Origin: Parietichytrium sp. I65-24A
Lineage: Eukaryota; Sar; Bigyra; Thraustochytrida; Thraustochytriidae
Length of the DNA stretch: 64,000 nucleotides
Reading direction: 5' to 3'
NCBI GenBank assembly: GCA_012862575.1
Contig: BLSF01000020.1
Coordinates: 186,001-250,000 of the forward strand
Shown: piece by piece, positions 8,713 to 17,773 of the stretch
Layout of the letters: each line of letters starts with the position of its first letter
How positions within the stretch are numbered: position 1 is the stretch's first letter
Notes under the pieces: generated by a model
What the model was told of the DNA's origin: nothing
The model's input: only the letters and a program-made list of their open reading frames with translations
Databases searched by the model: none
Translations under genes and position numbers: made by a program

Positions 8713-11283
8713 ATGGAAGCTCAGAATCAGGAAGTGGAAGGAAAAGTTGAGTTGGGTGAAGATGGCGGGTTGACCCGGTCGGAGGTGCGCCAACTCGAGT
8801 ACATTCGAAAGCTTGAGGAGAAGAACAAGGCGCGCGCGGCTATGGAAGAGCGGCAGAAGGCTAGTGAGGAGAGTATGAAGGAGAGACTCCGTCACGCATC
8901 TCTGGGCGGAAAGCATGGGCAGATCACAAGCAGGCTCTTTGAGCCGAAAAAAAAGGTCAGCTCATTAGACGATCGAGCAGAAGAAATGCTCGCCGCGGAA
9001 AAGACGAAGGCCATGCAAAAGATCGTCCGCAAAGTGCAGAGCCAAGGCCCCGACCCTCGCCATGCCGCATTTCTAGAAAAGCTAGCCGAGCAAAAGCGGC
9101 TGAGAGAACAGGAGGATCGCGAAAAAGCTGAAAAAGAGCGAAGAAGGAAAGAGAGCATTGCTCTTGCGGCTCGCAACATTGCGTTGCGTGGTCATCGCGA
9201 GTCGAAAGACGACGAAGGGGACGGGGAGAACGACGACGACAACGATGGTCCGGAAGACGATGACGTGGATGACCACGCTAAGGCAAAGGGGCCAGCGGCG
9301 CCAAGTGTGTGGAAGAAGCACAAAGACGCGGCTGAGAACGACAAGCTTAACAAATTTGTTCAGGAGCGAGGGCTTGATCGCGCGCGATGGGCACAAAGAC
9401 ACGGCATTCCCGAGTCCACCCAAGTTTTCTTTTGCTCAAGTGGGTATCCGGCCATCCGCGACGAGTTAGTAAGACGCGGCTGGTACGAGAACAAGGATAA
9501 AGAGAGTGACATCTGGGACCTCTACTTCACTACAAAAATGAACAAGTTCATGTCTAAATCGCTTCGCGAAGAGCAAATTACTAATCGATTTCTCGGGACT
9601 GGAGAAATGTGCTCCAAGGCCGGGATTTCTAAGAACCTAAAGTCTGTAAAGTGGTTTGAAGCCGCTGATCCGGACTCCTTCTTCCCTCGCTGCTACAATC
9701 TTGGCACATCGGACGGAAACGATTTCGAGGATTTCGTGAACGACTTTCGAATCACTGCTATCGAGGGTATTCTCAAGTTGCTAAGGCAAAAACTGACGTG
9801 CGCATCGTGTTCAGGCTTGACGCTCGAATGCGATGGATGCGAGGCAAAGCAGCCTGAGAAAATCATGGGCTCCCCATTCCTCCTTCAATCGGCAGTCAGG
9901 GCTTGCAACAGGCATATGAATAAGTACAACGACAATTACGTCGATTCTCCGTCTACCTTCGTGCCTCCAACGGTGACGATGGTTGAATGGGCCATATTGA
10001 AAGACTGCGCAGGGCAAGGTCTGACACTTCCTGCATCTTTAGCAACATCGTTTCGGCAATTCGCAAAATCCTCAAACATGGAGAAGCTCTTCACGCTCTT
10101 CACAGATTGCGTTGAGCGCGATGGCTTCACGTTAAATTTGGACGGTCTCGATGAGTCGGAGCAAGAAGCCAAGCACAAGGAAGTTAAGAAGCACACGCTG
10201 CATCAAATCAAGCGCATAATCGCTGCTGACGAGGATGGTCTTCTCGAGTCACAGCCTCTCGATAGCCAACTTCTTCAAAAGGCCATGGATACGCTTACGG
10301 CCTTGGAAGAGCATCGGGGCAACCAGGGCCGTTTGAACGGCAACGGCGGCAAAAATGTGTGGATTGTCAAGCCTGGAGGAAAGTCTCGAGGAAGAGGCAT
10401 TCAATGCTTTGACAATCTTGAAAAACTGCTCCGATATACACGAGCCAACCAGCAGGAGACGACTTCATGGGTGGTACAAAAGTACATGGAAAACTCTCTT
10501 ATTGTACACAAGCGCAAGTTTGACATTCGCCAATGGGCTCTCGTGACGAGCTGGAACCCATTGACGATCTACTTTTATGACGACTGCTACCTGCGCTTTT
10601 GCGTGGAAGAATACTCTCTTGAAAATCTCGAGGACCGTTTCATTCATCTTGCCAACAACAGCATTTCAAAGTACAGCGAAAAGTTCTTCTCCAGCCCTAT
10701 CGAGGAAAACATGTGGAAACGAGACAGCTTCATCAAGTATTTGGATGAGACCGGTGTGAGTGGTGGAGGCCAACAGACGTGGGAGAAGATAAAGTCAGGC
10801 ATACAAGAGACAATCCGAATGTCTATGTCATGCGTCCAAGATCTCATTCAGCATCGAGCCAACTCGTTCGAGATCTTCGGTTTCGATTTCATGATTGACG
10901 ACGACTTTAACCCATGGCTCATCGAAATTAATAGCAGCCCTTCCATGGAGTATTCCACGAAGGTGACGGCGGACCTAGCCAAAGATGCATTGACCAGCGC
11001 GGTGGCATGCGTCCTTGATGCAAAGTATAAGACCGGGTCTGATGGCAAACGGAAGCTGAGGCAAAAGCCACCGTCCAATGTTGACACTGGGAAGTGGGAG
11101 CTTCTGTACTTTTCCCCGCACGAGTTTAGACGCAAGCTTGACGCGACGGACCTCACTGTGTCTGGGGCTGGGATCGAAGCCTACAACAAGGGCAAAATGG
11201 CTCGCATTCAGCGTCGTAAAAGCGCTGGATCGACGACTCCCAGAGAGTCTAAGAGTAGTGGGGAGGGCAAGGATTGCGAATGA
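8713..11283 (+). CDS. Tubulin tyrosine ligase-like protein, TTLL3/8 (glycylase) type
   Basis: The first in-frame ATG is at 8713, giving 856 residues. The N-terminal 200 residues are charged and coiled-coil-like, with an acidic stretch (about 165-195, GDGENDDDNDGPEDDD). The TTL-type ATP-grasp domain occupies about 546-770. It includes VWIVKPGGKSRGRGI (nucleotide binding), FDIRQWALVT, HLANNSISKYS and the metal-binding EINSSPSMEY near residue 736. The KPGGKSRGRGI and FDIRQW forms resemble TTLL3/TTLL8 monoglycylases, so glycine addition to tubulin side chains is the likely activity. That predicts axonemes, meaning a ciliated life stage. Glutamylase activity cannot be excluded from sequence alone. 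The coding region has no introns. Confidence 0.88.
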   Translation: MEAQNQEVEGKVELGEDGGLTRSEVRQLEYIRKLEEKNKARAAMEERQKASEESMKERLRHASLGGKHGQITSRLFEPKKKVSSLDDRAEEMLAAEKTKAMQKIVRKVQSQGPDPRHAAFLEKLAEQKRLREQEDREKAEKERRRKESIALAARNIALRGHRESKDDEGDGENDDDNDGPEDDDVDDHAKAKGPAAPSVWKKHKDAAENDKLNKFVQERGLDRARWAQRHGIPESTQVFFCSSGYPAIRDELVRRGWYENKDKESDIWDLYFTTKMNKFMSKSLREEQITNRFLGTGEMCSKAGISKNLKSVKWFEAADPDSFFPRCYNLGTSDGNDFEDFVNDFRITAIEGILKLLRQKLTCASCSGLTLECDGCEAKQPEKIMGSPFLLQSAVRACNRHMNKYNDNYVDSPSTFVPPTVTMVEWAILKDCAGQGLTLPASLATSFRQFAKSSNMEKLFTLFTDCVERDGFTLNLDGLDESEQEAKHKEVKKHTLHQIKRIIAADEDGLLESQPLDSQLLQKAMDTLTALEEHRGNQGRLNGNGGKNVWIVKPGGKSRGRGIQCFDNLEKLLRYTRANQQETTSWVVQKYMENSLIVHKRKFDIRQWALVTSWNPLTIYFYDDCYLRFCVEEYSLENLEDRFIHLANNSISKYSEKFFSSPIEENMWKRDSFIKYLDETGVSGGGQQTWEKIKSGIQETIRMSMSCVQDLIQHRANSFEIFGFDFMIDDDFNPWLIEINSSPSMEYSTKVTADLAKDALTSAVACVLDAKYKTGSDGKRKLRQKPPSNVDTGKWELLYFSPHEFRRKLDATDLTVSGAGIEAYNKGKMARIQRRKSAGSTTPRESKSSGEGKDCE

Positions 11284-11528
11284 CAATCCTCGTCCATACA
11301 TCAATAACTTTTTAAGAACAACACACAAGTCGCACAAATCAATTTCACTGTCAAAGATTTAATTACCTCCTTGTCTACACGTCAACCTCTTTTGGAGATG
11401 TGTTGTTGATCGAAGAGTCTAAAATTGGGGCATTTGTTACCTTAAAGAGGGAAACCAAAAAGATAAAATATATAAATGAAATGTAGGGGAGCCAAGACTG
11501 CAGCTTGGTGTAAAGAAAGAGGAGATGG
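11284..11528. terminator. 245 bp convergent 3' spacer (TTLL and amylase 1)
   Basis: The spacer lies between two converging stop codons and must contain both 3' ends. It is AT-rich, with AAATATATAAA at 11465-11475. No gene is seen. Confidence 0.35.
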
Positions 11529-13802
11529 TCAGTGTCTGAAATGTTTGAAGGTGGCAAAGCCAAGAGCGGCACCAACAAACCCTCCAACCGCGCCTCCAAC
11601 CCCTGCACCGACGACGGATACTGAAGAAGCGCCGTCTGTGCCAATGCTCGTCACTTGAGTCGAGCTGCCCTGGCTTTGTGCGGCAGCCTGAGACATGATG
11701 CAGGTCGCAGCCTGAACCTCATCGCACCAATCCCCAACCAGGTCTTTTCGCACGAAGATCATGGAGCCATATGCCTCGATTTGGGAGTGCGTATTGGAGA
11801 TTGCAAGACGATATCTCGAGTCTTCTTTCTCTACCCAGGCACTTCTGTCTGGGTTGAGAAGGTCGATATACTCACTCTCCGGCGAAACCGAGGCGAGGGC
11901 ATAGTCCATGGTGAACGTAGGCAAACTGATGCTCTGGCTTTTGGAGTTTATGATGATAAGAATCTCCTGTCCATTGTAAATTCGGGAGAACGCCAACAGA
12001 CCTCGATCTGTATCGGTCCACCTAAAGTATTGCTCCCCTCTTCGCAGAGGGGCACACCCCTTTCGAATGTAATTGAGCCTTCTTACTTGCTGCGAGATAG
12101 CATTCGGGGTGAGAAAAGGATCGTTTTCCCAGTCCGCGCTAAACGGGTTGGCAGTTTCCAACGGCCTGGCGATTCTGACAAGTTCAGAAGCTCGATCACG
12201 CTGAGCCATGCCCAAGTTCCATCCCGCGCCAGACCACATGGTCTGACGGTACAAGGTATCATAACCTCCAACAGCAGTCACTCCTGAACAGACGTTTTGG
12301 ATGCGCTTTGTCGCCTCGTTGTTGCCAAGCTGCATTGCACTCCAATAACAGTCACCATTGAAGCCTTGCTCAGTACCATAATAGACGTATGGAATACCTT
12401 TGGCCGTGTGGACATAACTGTAAGCAGCAATTGCGATTCCTGGATTTTCTCTGTTCCCTTCCCCCACGAGAAGGCGGGGCCAATCGTGCTGGTCCATAAC
12501 TAGCCAGAAAAGCTTTTCATCGGCCCGGCTCGTGATCGCTTTACGAGAAGCGTCTGACAAAGTACCTTCCAAAGACCTTGTTGTGGCGGAATTGCGGAAG
12601 ACGTCTTTGGCATTTCCACCATGAGAAAGGTCATAGGTAGCTGTGAGCCCAGGAAAGTTTTGAGTAGGGTGTCGAGAAAAAACGGAAGCAAGTTCCTGGA
12701 GCGTGTTTCGTGTAACTTGGGTGAGCGAGTCACCCATCGTACCAAGTTGGCGAGCTTGCCAGTCATACCCCGCGATGGTTTCGCCAATAATGTAGAAGTT
12801 GGTCTTTCCGAGCGAGAGAGCATAGTCGCGAACGTGAGTGCAGAAATACGCAACAAAGCCATCTGATACGTGTTTAGCAGCATCGAGCCGGAACCCGTCA
12901 ACATCGGCTGCAGCGATCCAGTATTTTGCCATCTCTGTCATAATATTTTGAACGTTACTGTTCGATGTCTCGAGATCAAACATGGAATCAACAAAGTCTC
13001 CGTACACAGTCGGAGCGAGCTCATCAAATTCCGTTGCGGACCCGCAACGGGAAAAGAAGTCTTGGTGCTTCAATGGCGGGAAGAAGGACTCCGAAAAATC
13101 GAGAGATCGTCGCCCACTGATGCTTGCTTTGTCGGTCCCAGGAGCACTTTCAGCGTTCCAAAGCCCCCACACGCAGCTAAGGTGATCATTTCCAACAGGT
13201 TTTCCGCCGACATAGCTGGTGCCAGCATCGCAAATGTGATTGATGACAAAGTCCATCACTACGCGAATGCCACGCTTGTGGGCTTCCCGGACGAGTTCCT
13301 GAAAGTCCTCCAGATTCCCGAATTTTGGGTCGATTTGAAGGTGGTTTGAGACGCAATACCCATGGAATTGACCTGCGCTATTGTAATGAATCGATGTCGC
13401 ATAGAGTACCTCAATCCCGAGCCACTTCAAGTAATCCAGTCGATGAATGATTCCGCGTAAATCTCCTCCGTGACTGTAAAGGTGGACGTTGTAGAGGTTT
13501 CCTGAGCTCATTTCGTCCGCCTGAGTCTGCTCAAGATTGACGTGATCATTCGAGCCATCTCCATTATTGAAGCGGTCGGGCATGACCTGGTACATCGACA
13601 AATCGCCCCAGTATTCGGGACTTGGCATGCGAGTTGCCCCAGTGGCTGCGTACTGTTCCTCTCCGAAAGGGGTGAGGGAGGCAGCCCACGATAGGATGTT
13701 TTCCACTCCATTCTCTGCGCTTGGCAGTTGGTCGAGCGGAGTCGCAAAGCCTTGGCTGACTTGCAACCCGAACACCACAAGTAAGCTTGCCTTTGGAAGC
13801 AT
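11529..13802 (-). CDS. Secreted, membrane-anchored alpha-amylase family (GH13) protein, paralog 1
   Basis: The 757-residue protein starts at ATG 13802 with a signal peptide (MLPKASLLVVFGLQVSQGFA). The GH13 barrel is complete. Region I is DFVINH (Asp184-His189), region II GFRLDAAKH gives the nucleophile Asp307, region III IIGET gives acid/base Glu341, and region IV QHDWPR gives His439-Asp440. Region IV has HDWP where classical amylases have NHD, and the N-terminal block (YWGDLSMYQVMPDRFNNGD) recalls the amylase-like part of alpha-glucan synthases. A domain C-like region follows. A Gly/Ala-rich hydrophobic helix (GGAVGGFVGAALGFATF) with a basic tail (KHFRH) anchors it at the C-terminus. The predicted role is cell-surface alpha-glucan hydrolysis or transfer. 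The gene is head-to-head with its paralog at 15406. Confidence 0.9.
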   Translation of the reverse strand: MLPKASLLVVFGLQVSQGFATPLDQLPSAENGVENILSWAASLTPFGEEQYAATGATRMPSPEYWGDLSMYQVMPDRFNNGDGSNDHVNLEQTQADEMSSGNLYNVHLYSHGGDLRGIIHRLDYLKWLGIEVLYATSIHYNSAGQFHGYCVSNHLQIDPKFGNLEDFQELVREAHKRGIRVVMDFVINHICDAGTSYVGGKPVGNDHLSCVWGLWNAESAPGTDKASISGRRSLDFSESFFPPLKHQDFFSRCGSATEFDELAPTVYGDFVDSMFDLETSNSNVQNIMTEMAKYWIAAADVDGFRLDAAKHVSDGFVAYFCTHVRDYALSLGKTNFYIIGETIAGYDWQARQLGTMGDSLTQVTRNTLQELASVFSRHPTQNFPGLTATYDLSHGGNAKDVFRNSATTRSLEGTLSDASRKAITSRADEKLFWLVMDQHDWPRLLVGEGNRENPGIAIAAYSYVHTAKGIPYVYYGTEQGFNGDCYWSAMQLGNNEATKRIQNVCSGVTAVGGYDTLYRQTMWSGAGWNLGMAQRDRASELVRIARPLETANPFSADWENDPFLTPNAISQQVRRLNYIRKGCAPLRRGEQYFRWTDTDRGLLAFSRIYNGQEILIIINSKSQSISLPTFTMDYALASVSPESEYIDLLNPDRSAWVEKEDSRYRLAISNTHSQIEAYGSMIFVRKDLVGDWCDEVQAATCIMSQAAAQSQGSSTQVTSIGTDGASSVSVVGAGVGGAVGGFVGAALGFATFKHFRH

Positions 13803-15405
13803 AGTTCACTCTGACTCTGATTGTTTTCAAGACTTCCAATCTCCAAGTCCAGTCCAGTCCAATTCAGGTTCTGGTCAAAGGTATCGGCGAGACGCGAAAC
13901 TCATCAACCACGAGGACGGTTCACCCAAGCAAAGGAACGAGAGCAACGAGACACCCTGCTGGATCCCTATCTCGAAATTTCTATCGTTTCGCCTCACAGA
14001 GAAGAAGATCTTTTCGTGGGACTGGAGTGCTCCTGCGCTCAACACCAGTTTCAGCGGAGGCGAACGACAGTGAACTGCTGTAACCTCTGTCATAGTGGGG
14101 CGGCTCAACGCCGGGAACCGAACCCACAGTCAGCCATTTCTTAGAAGTCAAATTCGCCATTCCCACGGTTCAATCAAGTGGAGCGAAAGAAGATGGCTGG
14201 CTACTCCTAATTCACAATTGGCCTCGACACAGTCACCCTCACTGTAGACCCTACTTGGTACGGGCAGAGGGACAAACGTGCGGCTCGCAGGACCTTTAGT
14301 GCATTTGCGAGGATATTCGTGAGACTCATTTTCTCGGAATTCGGATTACACCCAGCACTGGGAAAATAAGTTGCCTTCCTTAGGTACAGAGAACGCGCTT
14401 CAAAACTGGTTTTTGGACAGATCTTGGCGCTGCGACAGACCGCGACATGTTAGATTTGTCATGTTTTCCATGTTCCCAGTGGGCCGCTTGCGGTCGCTTC
14501 CCCTTTTCCCCCTTTTGTGAAGCAATTTTCGTGCCATTCTTGCGATCTGCGTGATCAAAGCTCGATCGATACCGTTTTCTAGCCTCTTCCTACCACTGAG
14601 TCGACTTTTGTGCCGCGCAAATTATGCACACCTTGGTTTACTGTTCGGGCTGATGGGGTCTTACGACATTGATGGGTGCAATCACGGCAAGGGGTTGTAC
14701 GTGCGATCTTTCCCAGACCTCTTGAACTGTCGATCCAATCAGGCGAGTTAGGAGAGTAACTCTGTGGGACATCATGGGACATCCCATTGATTCGCTCTGA
14801 GACTTTCCGTAACTTTCTGTGAGTTGACTGGTGAGCAACCGTGGCTAGCGCTCTCCCAAGCTGGGACTTTCGGAATCCAGGAGGGAGAACCAGGAAACGC
14901 GAAAGGCTTAGACTGTGCTGTTTGATCTCAGTGCACTGTCGCGCCTTGTCAAGACAAAGATCCATGCGGTAGATTGTTTGCGACAGTGGCGAGCCGCCCC
15001 GGCGCCAACATATTGCCAATCAAGTCGCGCGTGTTTGCTTATCAAGTCCATCCCACTTCCTTCACACGGGTGTTTTATTTACGGTTCGCTCGGCGAGTGG
15101 AGGCCGGTGGCACTGCTAGTAGACAGACTCTTCGCTGCGCAAGTTACTTGCTGTCTGGTACTACTACGAATGAACGACCCCACATGCACCACATGCTGAG
15201 CCTCTGCTGGATTTTCGTTCTTTAGCTGGTCTAAGGCTTTCAATTGAGTCTCGGCGGACCAATTTTTGGTCTATTCGCCAAGATCGCTCGTGTTACTTCG
15301 TTGTACAAGTGCAGGGTTGATGGCTCAAGACACCTTGATAAGTTTCCACCGTCGACCAAACCCCTTTTCATGAAATCTCTCCCAAGCCTTACCCCGTCAT
15401 TCATT
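13803..15405. promoter_or_regulatory. 1.6 kb divergent control region between the two amylase paralogs
   Basis: No credible gene is present. Being shared between head-to-head paralogs, it probably holds both promoters. A short upstream ORF (ATG 15320, TGA 15371-15373; 17 codons) precedes the paralog 2 start, and its stop overlaps the in-frame ATG at 15370 as ATGA. A tRNA-like stretch around 14095-14165 was examined and rejected. Confidence 0.45.
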
Positions 15406-17724
15406 ATGCGCCCAAAACAATCGCTTCTCGCAGCAGCCTTTGGTTTCGCTGTTGTTGTTCGAGCCGAAAACCCTTTGGTTGACTTCCCAGATGTGACGGG
15501 AAGCGACGGAAGGGCACAACTGCATCAGTGGGCAGCCAAACTCGCAAAGTATGGCGAATCTCAGTTTTCGGGGCAGCGTATGCCGAGCCCGGAGGTATGG
15601 AGCGACCTCGCGAGTTATCAAGTTTTTCCAGATCGTTTCAACAACGGGAACGCTTCAAACGATGGCCTCAACTGGGAAGCCTTTCAGACCGAAGAGACCG
15701 CAAAGAATGATATCCAAAACGTGCACGTCTACACTCATGGTGGTGACATCCGTGGAATGATTGACCGTCTGGACTACATCGCTTCTCTTGGGGTCGATAT
15801 TCTCTTTCCAACAAGCATGTTCCTGAACAACGGAGGTCAATTCCATGGGTACTGCGTAAGTAACCATCTCGAAATCGACCCACGCTTTGGAACATTGCAA
15901 GACTTTCAGGAGCTCGTGCGCGAAGCACATAGACGAGGCTTATACGTGATTTTGGATTTTGTGATCAACCATGTCTGCGACGTCAGAACCACGTACAAAG
16001 ACCCGTACCCAAGCTCTGGTCACGACCAATGCGTGCAGGGCCTCGCTAACCTCGAGAGCATCTGGAGCGAAACTGAGTTTCTCCAGAAGAATGCCGACTT
16101 CACGGACGGTCGAGGGGAGCTTGAGTTTTCCGACTCTTTTTTCCCGCCTTTGAAGAGACAGGAATACTTTTCTCGCTGTGGAAAGAGTGGTATCCCTGGC
16201 GGCTATGACACGTTTGCAGATGCCAAGTACTCTGACTTTGTCATGGAGATGTTTGACCTTCAGACGGCACATCCCGACGTTCATCTCATTTTGACGGAAA
16301 TGGCTAAATTTTGGATAGCTGCCGCTGATGTGGACGGCTTCCGACTTGATGCTGCCAAACATACCTCCGATAGTCTCCTACCGTATTTTTCAACGCATGT
16401 GCGCGACTATGCGCTTTCCCTTGGCAAGAATAACTTTTACGTTATTGGCGAAGTCGTGCAAGGTCCAGAGTGGCAAGCGCGAATTCTGGGCACTATGGAC
16501 AACGAGCTTCTGAGTCCGCGAACCACGTACGTTAGGGATTCAGTGTATGATATTGCTCAGATGCATCCCCACCAAAAGTTCCCGGGGTGCACTGCTGTGT
16601 ACGACTTTGCCCACTCTGGATCACTGAAGGATGTAGTCAGGGGTGAGGCCAAGCCTTACAAGCTGCAGACTACACTGGAAGGTGACGACTCCCGGAATCT
16701 CATGCTCAAGCAAGGTGACATGGGCAACTTCTTCCTACACGTTGACATTCACGACTGGCCCCGCTTACTGATGGGCGAGAGCCAACGAAATGTTCCTGGT
16801 ATCTTGATGGCTGGCTACGGTTACATTTTCACAGCCCGTGGAATGCCTCTCGTCTACTACGGTTCCGAAGCCGGGTTCAATGGCGATTGTTATTGGAGCT
16901 CTATGAACCTGCCGACCGAATCTGGGCTCGAGCGCACTCAAGCGCTTTGCTCCGGAGACGAGGCCGTGAGCAATCCAGATGCATTGTTTCGACAAACCAT
17001 GTGGAAAGGCGCTGGGTTCAACCTCGGAATGGCTGACAGAGATCTCGCGGTGCCCCTGGTGAACATTGCGGCACCTAGCGGAGCTAAAAATCCTTATGAC
17101 CAATCCACATGGCAAGACGACCCTTTTTTGCAGGCAAACCCAATCTCGGATCTTGTGAAGAGATTGACGTACGTCCGCAAAACTTGTCCGGCGCTGCGGC
17201 GCGGCGCGCAGTGGGTAAGATGGGCCGATCAAGACGATGGGGGATTAGTGGTATTCGCCCGGATCCTTGGTGATCAGGAGATTGTTGTCATGATCAACAC
17301 CAGAGGAACCGTGCGAAAAGGTATCCCTTGGGTTTACCTGGACTATGACATTGCACAGCGATCTACTGAGCGACAGTACCAAAACCTTTTGAATCCTGAC
17401 CAGGTTGCATGGTTGGACCCCGCCCCTGGCGGCGGTTACAAGCTCGAGGCTTATGGGTCCAGCGCAGAGTTGGGGGCTTACCAAATGGCCATCTTTGTCA
17501 GAAAGGATTTTGTGGACTCTGAGTGGTGCGACTTCTTCCAGACTTTAGCTTGCACGGGAACAGCTACGAGTGCACTCAGTACAGCACAGATTATGGAAGC
17601 TAGCGATGACGTAAAAGTGGTCAACGGTCTGACTCCAATGTTGGCAGGAGTCACTGGAGCGCTCGTTGGTTTCGGCTCTGCAGCTGTTGCTTTCGTTGCC
17701 ATTCGTAAACGATTTTTGAAGTAG
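15406..17724 (+). CDS. Secreted, membrane-anchored alpha-amylase family (GH13) protein, paralog 2
   Basis: The start is chosen at ATG 15406 (MRPKQSLLAAAFGFAVVVRA, a signal peptide), giving 772 residues. From there the protein aligns with paralog 1 without gaps for about 195 residues, with RMPSPE at residues 58-63 in both, which argues against the upstream in-frame ATG at 15370. Catalytic motifs are complete: DFVINH, GFRLDAAKH with nucleophile Asp315, VIGEV with Glu349, and IHDWPRLL with His449-Asp450. Paralog 2 carries an extra segment around 195-235. The C-terminus has a hydrophobic anchor (LAGVTGALVGFGSAAVAFVAI) followed by RKRFLK. It is expected to act at the cell surface on alpha-glucans. 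Only 49 bases separate its TAG from the converging GDPD gene; an AATAAA-like signal lies near 17740. Confidence 0.9.
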   Translation: MRPKQSLLAAAFGFAVVVRAENPLVDFPDVTGSDGRAQLHQWAAKLAKYGESQFSGQRMPSPEVWSDLASYQVFPDRFNNGNASNDGLNWEAFQTEETAKNDIQNVHVYTHGGDIRGMIDRLDYIASLGVDILFPTSMFLNNGGQFHGYCVSNHLEIDPRFGTLQDFQELVREAHRRGLYVILDFVINHVCDVRTTYKDPYPSSGHDQCVQGLANLESIWSETEFLQKNADFTDGRGELEFSDSFFPPLKRQEYFSRCGKSGIPGGYDTFADAKYSDFVMEMFDLQTAHPDVHLILTEMAKFWIAAADVDGFRLDAAKHTSDSLLPYFSTHVRDYALSLGKNNFYVIGEVVQGPEWQARILGTMDNELLSPRTTYVRDSVYDIAQMHPHQKFPGCTAVYDFAHSGSLKDVVRGEAKPYKLQTTLEGDDSRNLMLKQGDMGNFFLHVDIHDWPRLLMGESQRNVPGILMAGYGYIFTARGMPLVYYGSEAGFNGDCYWSSMNLPTESGLERTQALCSGDEAVSNPDALFRQTMWKGAGFNLGMADRDLAVPLVNIAAPSGAKNPYDQSTWQDDPFLQANPISDLVKRLTYVRKTCPALRRGAQWVRWADQDDGGLVVFARILGDQEIVVMINTRGTVRKGIPWVYLDYDIAQRSTERQYQNLLNPDQVAWLDPAPGGGYKLEAYGSSAELGAYQMAIFVRKDFVDSEWCDFFQTLACTGTATSALSTAQIMEASDDVKVVNGLTPMLAGVTGALVGFGSAAVAFVAIRKRFLK

Positions 17725-17773
17725 CTCGTAAAGAGAAGGGAAATAAAATGATCTTACACGCCTCAATCCAAGA

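Noticed and set aside
11655-12287. 210-codon plus-strand frame
   Set aside because: Antisense shadow of the amylase paralog 1 coding region; no protein character.
14090-14170. tRNA-like stretch on the minus strand
   Set aside because: A GGTTCGGTTCC-like T-loop is present, but the T-stem, anticodon stem and acceptor stem do not pair.
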